IMG/VR virus record: IMGVR_UViG_3300032073_000321
Span: 1 to 21,267 of that record
Length of the DNA: 21,267 nt
Source: a virus
Strand: one strand, 5' to 3'
In this document: positions 16,012 through 21,267 of the stretch, piece by piece
How the letters are laid out: the number at the start of each line of letters is the position of its first letter
Position numbering within the stretch: position 1 is the first letter of the stretch
Notes under the pieces: generated by a model
Told to the model about the DNA's origin: nothing
The model's database searches: none
Seen by the model: the letters and a program-made list of their open reading frames with translations, nothing else
Program-made: the position numbers and the translations under genes

Positions 16012-17093
16012 TGTCTAAGTTAAAAAGTGTTACTTCTTTTGTAGACCTAAAAGGTAGCATTGCGCATGTTGATCTTAAAGGCCAAGTAACACACGTTAAT
16101 CTACAACTTACTGACCTATATCTAAATCCAGATACATTAGATAGAATCTTTACCGATACCTTTAGCCATACAGATGTACTTAGCTATGACATAGATAAAC
16201 GTGCAGATGACGCTGCATACCTATCAGAGTTTCACGTATTTGAATTATCTAAACCTTTTGCAGACTCTGTAGGATTTACTGAAAACGTAGACATATTAAG
16301 AACTTTAGGTTTAAGTTTTACAGATACGCCTACTATGTCTGACGCAGCTGTCGTGTCATTCTCCGGGGCACATAACGAGACCGTGTCCGTAGCAGAAATA
16401 TTAAATTACGCTATGGGTAAAGCTTTATCTGATACAACTACTATGTCAGATAGCCAAGTTTTAGAGCCTAGTCTAGGTAAAACAGATAGTGTGTCTATGT
16501 CAGAAGTACTTTCCAGGGTAGTAACGTTTGAACGTTCTTTTGCTGACACTATATCTTTAGATGATAGAACTTCTTTATCAGATCCATTAGCTACGGATGT
16601 AACAAGTAATAAAACTAACGTAGTCTCTATGGCAGATGTGCTTACGTACGATTGGGCTAAAACCAGAATTGACACGTTTAGTATGGTAGAAAGTCATGCT
16701 ATAGACTTTACTCCAGGGGGTTTTACAGATTCATTTAGTTTTACAGATAATGAAACAATAGATACAAGTTTAAGTAAATCTGATAGCTTTAGCTTTGCAG
16801 ATAGTGAGACACTATCTACTGCTTTAGGTAAGTCAGATAGCTTTAGTTTTACAGATAACGAAACGTTATCTACCAGTTTAAGTAAGTCTGATAGCTTTAG
16901 TTTTACTGACGTGCAAACGTTTAGTAACGCTGTAGCTAAAGCAGATAGCTTAAATATTACCGAAACTCATTCATTTAGTCTTGGTAAATCAGCACAAGAT
17001 AGTGCTACAATAAGTGAGTCGATAAGTATACTGAACGCTAATAGACAAAGCGCTTTGAATGCATCGGCTTTAAATAGTAATACACTTAACTAG
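16011..17093 (+). CDS. Asp/Ser tandem-repeat tail or fiber protein
   Basis: A 360-residue protein of no family I can name. The N-terminus has a short internal duplication, V-D-L-K-G-S-I-A-H then V-D-L-K-G-Q-V-T-H (residues 12-29). From about residue 46 to 345 the protein is a series of about sixteen units of 17-25 residues with the core D-S-x-S-x-T/S/A-D/E-x-x-x-L, the last six in an exact 18-residue register (DSFSFTDNETLSTSLSKS type). The C-terminus ends in A-L-N-A-S-A-L-N-S-N-T-L-N. No Cys, no membrane segment, and a strong acidic/hydroxyl bias suggest an extended beta-rich rod, possibly metal-binding through the many Asp residues. It is coupled to the BppU-like gene by TAATG and precedes fiber genes, so an appendage role is likely but unproven. 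Confidence 0.6.
   Translation: MSKLKSVTSFVDLKGSIAHVDLKGQVTHVNLQLTDLYLNPDTLDRIFTDTFSHTDVLSYDIDKRADDAAYLSEFHVFELSKPFADSVGFTENVDILRTLGLSFTDTPTMSDAAVVSFSGAHNETVSVAEILNYAMGKALSDTTTMSDSQVLEPSLGKTDSVSMSEVLSRVVTFERSFADTISLDDRTSLSDPLATDVTSNKTNVVSMADVLTYDWAKTRIDTFSMVESHAIDFTPGGFTDSFSFTDNETIDTSLSKSDSFSFADSETLSTALGKSDSFSFTDNETLSTSLSKSDSFSFTDVQTFSNAVAKADSLNITETHSFSLGKSAQDSATISESISILNANRQSALNASALNSNTLN
16728..17051 (+). repeat. 54-base tandem repeats in the Asp/Ser protein
   Basis: GAT codons opening the unit fall at 16728, 16782, 16836, 16890, 16944 and 16998, exactly 54 bases apart. Units 16728-16943 are close to each other at DNA level (GATAGCTTTAG followed by TTTTAC or TTTGCA), while the last two are more diverged. 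Upstream units, back to about 16146, are degenerate and vary in length (for example 57 bases from 16671). Confidence 0.85.
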
Positions 17094-17101
17094 GAGAAAT
17101 T

Positions 17102-17527
17102 ATGTTAAATGACGGCTTAAAATTAACAGGTAAATTAACCATTGCCCTCAATGACGAGATCGTTCAAGAAGTTCCTAACTTAGTTGTTACTGCAGGAAAA
17201 GGTTACGTTGCTAGTAGAATGAAGGATGCTTCAGCTACTGCAATGTCACACATGGCGATAGGTTCTGGTGACACAGCGGCTGCAGCAGGTCAAACTGCTT
17301 TAGGTACTGAGTTAGCTAGAACTGCGTTAACATCAACAACTGTATCAGGTGCTGATATTGTTTATGTTGACACTTTCGCAGCTGGTACTGGTACTGGTGC
17401 CGTCAAAGAAGCAGCTATTTTAAATGCTTCTTCTGGTGGAACTATGTTATGTAGAACCGTTTTTTCAGTAGTTAACAAAGGGGCTAACGACGCTATGACA
17501 ATTACCTGGACGGTAACTGTTTCATAA
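17102..17527 (+). CDS. Small fiber-associated virion protein
   Basis: A 141-residue beta-rich protein without Cys pairs or membrane segments. After an N-terminal strand region (L-K-L-T-G-K-L-T-I-A-L-N-D) comes V-T-A-G-K-G-Y-V-A-S-R-M, then M-A-I-G-S-G-D-T-A-A-A-A-G-Q-T-A-L-G-T-E-L-A-R, and the ending V-V-N-K-G-A-N-D-A-M-T-I-T-W-T-V-T-V-S. This order (G-Y/V-A-x-R, I-G-x-G, T-x-L-x-x-E-L-x-R, then T-I-T-W) is common in small phage structural proteins encoded next to tail fibers. A Shine-Dalgarno AGGAG (17092-17096) overlaps the upstream stop codon. Likely a fiber-tip, adaptor or fiber-assembly protein; which one is not decided. Confidence 0.55.
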   Translation: MLNDGLKLTGKLTIALNDEIVQEVPNLVVTAGKGYVASRMKDASATAMSHMAIGSGDTAAAAGQTALGTELARTALTSTTVSGADIVYVDTFAAGTGTGAVKEAAILNASSGGTMLCRTVFSVVNKGANDAMTITWTVTVS

Positions 17528-17533
17528 TTATAA

Positions 17534-17548
17534 AGGAGATGTAAGTTG
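17534..17548 (+). promoter_or_regulatory. Shine-Dalgarno and TTG start of the fiber gene
   Basis: AGGAG at 17534-17538 is 7 bases before TTG 17546. The nearby ATG at 17539 is followed at once by TAA, and no in-frame ATG is found near the start, so TTG is the best start for the long fiber frame. Confidence 0.7.
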
Positions 17549-20500
17549 GCTATTGTTTTTAAGAACAATGCGACTACAACCCTATCGGGTAACATAACCA
17601 ATAGTGCCACAAGTATAGGTGTCACAGATGGTTCAGTTTTCCCATCATTAAATAGCGGAGAGTCGTTTTTTGTTACGTTTGACGACGGAACAAATAAAGA
17701 AATCGTAAAGGTTACTGGTATAAGCAGTAACACGATTACCGTCGTACGTGCTCAGGACGGGACTTCCGCACGTGCATTCTCCCAAAATGATGCTGTAGAT
17801 TTACGTCTTACAGCAGCAGTTCTAGAAGCCTTCCCACAACTTAACGGAAACTCCCAAACAGGAGTATTAGACGTAACTGGTGTAAAAATTGCTGGTTCTG
17901 AAGTAATTGATAGCTCTGGAGAATGGCAAGGACCTGCAGGGGGTATAAAAGGAGCAACTGGTGCTCAAGGTCCTACAGGTAGTACTGGCCCACAAGGGGC
18001 AAAAGGCGAAGTAGGAGTTACAGGTGACAAAGGCGCAACCGGTGCTCAAGGCCCAACTGGTAGTACAGGGCCCACAGGTCCTACTGGATCAGATGGACCA
18101 ACTGGACCGAATGGCCCTCAAGGAGCAAAAGGTGTAACTGGATCAACAGGTCCAACCGGACCAGATGGACCAACCGGACCAACAGGCTCACAAGGAGCCA
18201 AAGGAGCTACAGGCGGAACGGGTCCTACAGGCGGAACGGGTCCAACAGGCCCACAAGGAACAAAAGGAGCGACTGGTGCCCAAGGTGCAGAAGGACCAGA
18301 TGGCCCAACAGGCTCGACAGGACCTACAGGTGCAAAAGGTGAAGTAGGTGTTGGTGGAGCTAAAGGTGCAACCGGCGCAGCTGGTTCAAATGGTAGTAAT
18401 GGGGATAAAGGTGCCACAGGTGCTCAAGGCCCTACAGGCGGAACAGGTCCAACCGGATCAACAGGTCCAACAGGTTCACAAGGAGCAAAAGGTGCAACCG
18501 GTGCAGCAGGTGGGGATGGCGCAGATGGAGCAAAAGGTGCTACAGGCGCACAAGGCCCTACAGGCGGAACTGGACCTACAGGTCCAACGGGCGCAAAAGG
18601 ACAAAAAGGCGAAATAGGAGCTACAGGCCCAACAGGCCCAGCGGGTGGAGATGGAAATGACGGAGCTGCTGGAGCAAAAGGAGCTACAGGCGGAACTGGA
18701 CCTACAGGCCCAGCAGGTGGTGATGGATCAGACGGAGCTAAAGGTGCCACGGGTGGTACAGGTCCTACAGGTCCAACGGGCGCAAAAGGACAAAAAGGTG
18801 AAATAGGGGCTACAGGCCCTACTGGTCCAGGTGGTAGTGATGGAGATGACGGAGCCGCTGGGGCAAAAGGTGCTACAGGCGGAACTGGACCTACAGGCCC
18901 ACAAGGTGATAAAGGCGCAACAGGCGCAGGCGGGTCAACAGGCTCACAAGGTGATAAAGGTGCAACTGGAGCAGGTGGTTCAACAGGCCCACAAGGTGAT
19001 AAAGGAGCGACTGGGGCAGGTGGTTCAACAGGTTCTGCAGGAGCCAAAGGTCAAAAAGGAGAAGTAGGAGCTACAGGTGGTACAGGACCAACCGGTCCAC
19101 AAGGATCTAAAGGGGCAACAGGTGCAGGCGGACCTACAGGTAGTACAGGTACTGGTATTACTATGGAAGGACAAGTTGCTCAAACAAGCAATCTTCCTTC
19201 TTCAGGCAACACTAAAGGTGACGCTTATATAGTACAAGCAGATGATAGTTTACATATTTGGGATGGTTCAGCATGGGTAAGTGGTGGATCTATTCAAGGC
19301 CCTACAGGTAATACTGGTTCACAAGGAGCCAAAGGTGCAACGGGTTCAACTGGTGGAACAGGTCCTACAGGCCCAACCGGCCCACAAGGCGACAAAGGTG
19401 CAACAGGTGCAGGCGGTTCTACAGGTTCAGCAGGCGCAAAAGGAGCAACTGGGGGAACCGGTCCAACAGGTTCAGCAGGTGCAAAAGGAGCAACTGGAGC
19501 AGGCGGATCAACAGGTTCAGCAGGTGCTAAAGGTGCTACAGGTGGTACAGGCCCAACAGGCCCAGGTGGAGCTAAAGGACAAAAAGGAGAAGTAGGAGCT
19601 ACAGGTGGAACAGGACCTACAGGTTCTACAGGACCAGCAGGTAGTAATGGTTCTGATGGAGCAAAAGGAGCAACTGGCGCAGGAGGCCCAACTGGCCCAG
19701 GTGGAGCTAAAGGTGCTACAGGTGCAACAGGACCAGCAGGTAGTAATGGTTCTAACGGGGCTAAAGGACAAAAAGGAGCGACTGGAGGAACTGGCCCAAC
19801 AGGTGGTACAGGTCCAACAGGCCCAGCAGGTTCAAACGGTAGTGCTGGTGCTAAAGGTGCTACAGGTGCTACTGGGCCAGCAGGTTCAAACGGTAGCGCA
19901 GGTGCAAAAGGACAAAAAGGCGCAACTGGAGGAACTGGCCCAACAGGGGGTACAGGACCTACAGGCGGAACTGGACCTACAGGTCCACAAGGACAAAAAG
20001 GAGCTACTGGAGCAGGCGGATCAACTGGAGGAACTGGTCCAACAGGGCCAACAGGACCAGGAGGAGCTAAAGGAGCTACTGGAGCAGGCGGACCTACAGG
20101 TAGTACTGGTGGAACTGGACCTACAGGTGCAAAAGGACAAAAAGGAGCGACTGGAGGAACTGGACCTACAGGTGGTACAGGGCCTACAGGACCGGGTGGA
20201 GCTAAAGGAGCAACTGGTGCAGGCGGACCTACGGGTGGAACCGGACCAACAGGGCCAGGCGGAGCTAAAGGGCAAAAAGGACAAACAGGCGGTACAGGAC
20301 CTACAGGTGGCACAGGGCCAACAGGACCAGGTGGTGCAAAAGGTGCTACTGGATCAACAGGACCAACAGGAGGAACCGGACCTACAGGTGGAACTGGACC
20401 TACAGGTGGAAAAGGACAAAAAGGAGCGGCAGGTTCTAATGGTTCTAATGGATCAACCGGACCAACTGGACCAACTGGACCAACTGGATCAGGTGGATCA

Positions 20501-21267
20501 GCTGGTGCTAAAGGACAAAAAGGAGCTACAGGTTCAACAGGTGGCACAGGACCTACAGGACCAGGCGGAGCCAAAGGCGCAACAGGCGCAGGTGGTGGCA
20601 CAGGACCAACAGGTGCAAAAGGAGCGACTGGAGCAGGCGGCGGTACTGGACCAACGGGCCCAACAGGACCGGGCGGAGCAAAAGGGGCCACAGGTGCAAC
20701 AGGACCAGCAGGTAGTAATGGATCAAACGGTAGCGCAGGTGCAAAAGGAGCTACAGGAGCAACAGGACCTACAGGTGGTACCGGACCTACTGGTGGCGGC
20801 GGATCTAAAGGACAAAAAGGTGCTGCAGGTTCTAACGGAGGAACTGGTCCTACTGGTGGTACAGGACCTACAGGACCAACAGGACCAACAGGTGGATTCT
20901 CTACTAACTCAAATGCACAAGTTAATAGCTTAGGAGTAGGTACAGGTGGGTCAGGAACAGCTGGTGAAATAAGAGCTACGAATAACATTACTGCTTACTA
21001 CTCAGATGAAAGACTAAAAGAATTTGAAGGTAAGATAGATAATGCGTTAGAAAAAGTCTTAGCATTAAGTGGTTATTACTATAAAGATAACGAACTAGCT
21101 AAAGAGCTAGGTTATGATAATGAAAGACGTCAGGTAGGTTTAAGTGCACAAGAAGTGAAAAAGATACTACCAGAAGTTATAACAGAAGCTCCAATTGACG
21201 ATCAATATTTAACAATATGGTATGATAAACTTATACCGCTAATCATTGAGGCAATAAAGGAGTTAGC
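17546..21267 (+). CDS. Collagen-like tail fiber with S74 self-cleaving chaperone (3' truncated by window edge)
   Basis: About 1240 codons visible, TTG start, open to the last base. Residues 1-128 form a virion-attachment type head ([49 protein letters not shown]), a pattern known from phage fibers. Then come about 310 Gly-X-Y triplets in two blocks (17951-19147 and 19298-20890) parted by a small globular insert. After the last triplet a short linker leads to the intramolecular chaperone: Y-Y-S-D-E-R-L-K at residues 1151-1158, with S1153 and K1158 as the expected cleavage dyad, then V-G-L-S-A-Q-E-V and a C-terminal helix cut by the window edge. Such fibers trimerise, and the chaperone cuts itself off N-terminal to the Ser. 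Receptor binding is the likely role; the target is unknown. Confidence 0.88.
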   Translation, partial: MAIVFKNNATTTLSGNITNSATSIGVTDGSVFPSLNSGESFFVTFDDGTNKEIVKVTGISSNTITVVRAQDGTSARAFSQNDAVDLRLTAAVLEAFPQLNGNSQTGVLDVTGVKIAGSEVIDSSGEWQGPAGGIKGATGAQGPTGSTGPQGAKGEVGVTGDKGATGAQGPTGSTGPTGPTGSDGPTGPNGPQGAKGVTGSTGPTGPDGPTGPTGSQGAKGATGGTGPTGGTGPTGPQGTKGATGAQGAEGPDGPTGSTGPTGAKGEVGVGGAKGATGAAGSNGSNGDKGATGAQGPTGGTGPTGSTGPTGSQGAKGATGAAGGDGADGAKGATGAQGPTGGTGPTGPTGAKGQKGEIGATGPTGPAGGDGNDGAAGAKGATGGTGPTGPAGGDGSDGAKGATGGTGPTGPTGAKGQKGEIGATGPTGPGGSDGDDGAAGAKGATGGTGPTGPQGDKGATGAGGSTGSQGDKGATGAGGSTGPQGDKGATGAGGSTGSAGAKGQKGEVGATGGTGPTGPQGSKGATGAGGPTGSTGTGITMEGQVAQTSNLPSSGNTKGDAYIVQADDSLHIWDGSAWVSGGSIQGPTGNTGSQGAKGATGSTGGTGPTGPTGPQGDKGATGAGGSTGSAGAKGATGGTGPTGSAGAKGATGAGGSTGSAGAKGATGGTGPTGPGGAKGQKGEVGATGGTGPTGSTGPAGSNGSDGAKGATGAGGPTGPGGAKGATGATGPAGSNGSNGAKGQKGATGGTGPTGGTGPTGPAGSNGSAGAKGATGATGPAGSNGSAGAKGQKGATGGTGPTGGTGPTGGTGPTGPQGQKGATGAGGSTGGTGPTGPTGPGGAKGATGAGGPTGSTGGTGPTGAKGQKGATGGTGPTGGTGPTGPGGAKGATGAGGPTGGTGPTGPGGAKGQKGQTGGTGPTGGTGPTGPGGAKGATGSTGPTGGTGPTGGTGPTGGKGQKGAAGSNGSNGSTGPTGPTGPTGSGGSAGAKGQKGATGSTGGTGPTGPGGAKGATGAGGGTGPTGAKGATGAGGGTGPTGPTGPGGAKGATGATGPAGSNGSNGSAGAKGATGATGPTGGTGPTGGGGSKGQKGAAGSNGGTGPTGGTGPTGPTGPTGGFSTNSNAQVNSLGVGTGGSGTAGEIRATNNITAYYSDERLKEFEGKIDNALEKVLALSGYYYKDNELAKELGYDNERRQVGLSAQEVKKILPEVITEAPIDDQYLTIWYDKLIPLIIEAIKEL
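18581..18905 (+). repeat. 189-base higher-order repeat in the fiber
   Basis: The segment starting GGTCCAACGGGCGCAAAAGG at 18581 recurs at 18770, 189 bases (63 residues, 21 triplets) later. Both encode [15 protein letters not shown], then two Asp/Asn-rich triplets and G-A-A-G-A-K. The second copy is complete only to about 18905. Confidence 0.7.
18905..19039 (+). repeat. Three 45-base tandem units in the fiber
   Basis: Units beginning GGTGATAAAGG at 18905, 18950 and 18995 each encode [13 protein letters not shown] followed by S-Q, P-Q or S-A. Synonymous differences separate the copies. Confidence 0.75.
19148..19297 (+). other. Globular insert domain within the collagen-like fiber
   Basis: About 50 residues (536-583) without Gly-X-Y periodicity: [19 protein letters not shown], then [21 protein letters not shown]. 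The L-P...G-D-x-Y-x-V...W-D-G-x-x-W-V pattern is a recurrent small module of phage fibers, probably a beta domain. The triplet register differs on the two sides. It could register the three chains or bind a ligand. Confidence 0.7.
20990..21267 (+). other. Peptidase S74 / intramolecular chaperone domain (partial)
   Basis: The segment [10 protein letters not shown] followed by a long amphipathic helix, Y-Y-Y-K-D, then [15 protein letters not shown] and [16 protein letters not shown] is the S74 domain. The Ser (codon 21002) and Lys (codon 21017) are five residues apart, as in known self-cleaving members. The end of the domain is outside the window. Confidence 0.85.

Larger units (their letters stand above)
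17951..20890 (+). repeat. Gly-X-Y collagen-like triplet region
   Basis: About 133 uninterrupted triplets in 17951-19147 and 177 in 19298-20890, mainly [18 protein letters not shown]. Position Y is mostly Thr or Lys and Pro is almost always at X, as in bacterial and phage collagens that lack hydroxyproline. Only the visible parts were read; the register was checked at the block ends. Confidence 0.9.

Noticed and set aside
18118-19047. Further antisense Pro/Val/Ala-rich frames
   Set aside because: Same cause as above: mirror frames of the collagen triplets.
17951-20890. CRISPR-like array or satellite DNA
   Set aside because: Repeats are coding triplets with 9-base periodicity and synonymous variation, not fixed repeats with unique spacers.
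18165-20933. Gln/Leu/Val-rich frames on the + strand inside the fiber gene
   Set aside because: Low-complexity frame-shifted reading of the triplet repeats, each with a periodic pattern and no separate start signal.
19294-20988. Long antisense open frame rich in Gly-Pro-Val
   Set aside because: It is the reverse complement of Gly-X-Y codons, which seldom give stop codons on the other strand. The + strand frame has the attachment head, insert domain and S74 signature; the antisense frame has no folded domain or ribosome binding site.
16011-21267. Diversity-generating retroelement target in the fiber genes
   Set aside because: No reverse transcriptase, template repeat or IMH-like element is present in the window; repeats here are ordinary tandem duplications.

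Overview
The window is a single-direction late gene (structural) module of a tailed double-stranded DNA phage. Every supportable gene is on the + strand, genes are packed with gaps of a few bases or short overlaps, and there are no integrase, transposase, tRNA or host-type genes. The DNA is AT-rich outside the final fiber gene. Gene order and families point to a short-tailed (podovirus-like) phage of an AT-rich bacterium. The Gly-X-Y fiber and the very large ejection protein are of a kind common in marine phages, but the host cannot be named from this sequence.

Layout. Head: 3' part of a P22-type portal gene (3-1202), scaffold (1189-2229), a 215-base non-coding gap with several hairpins and a 12-base direct repeat (2230-2444), an N4 gp56-family major capsid gene (2445-3590), a strong hairpin (3605-3630), and a small capsid-adjacent gene with a HeH/LEM-like C-terminus (3648-3995). 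Connector: an adaptor-like protein (4002-4727) and a second connector-like protein (4730-5404). Ejection cassette: a 143-residue GNAT-like protein (5373-5804), two small Ala/Gln-rich proteins (5801-6400, 6406-6963), an 807-residue protein (6965-9388) and a 2078-residue protein carrying a predicted zinc-protease site HELGH (9392-15628). Sizes and order echo T7 genes 13-14-15-16, with one extra small gene and a much enlarged last member.

Adsorption cassette: a BppU-like beta domain protein (15637-16011), a protein built from about sixteen short Asp/Ser repeats (16011-17093), a small fiber-associated protein (17102-17527), and a long collagen-like tail fiber starting at TTG 17546. The fiber is open to the end of the window and carries a self-cleaving S74 chaperone domain with the SDERLK signature.

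How they would work together (inference): scaffold and capsid protein assemble around the portal; adaptor and connector close the head and seat the tail; the ejection proteins sit inside the head and leave with the DNA to bridge the cell envelope; the last four genes build the receptor-binding appendages. The terminase, replication and lysis genes, and any large tail nozzle protein, are not in the window. The points most worth a second look are the structured cassette before the capsid gene, the metalloprotease-bearing ejection protein, the Asp/Ser repeat protein, and the internal architecture of the collagen fiber.
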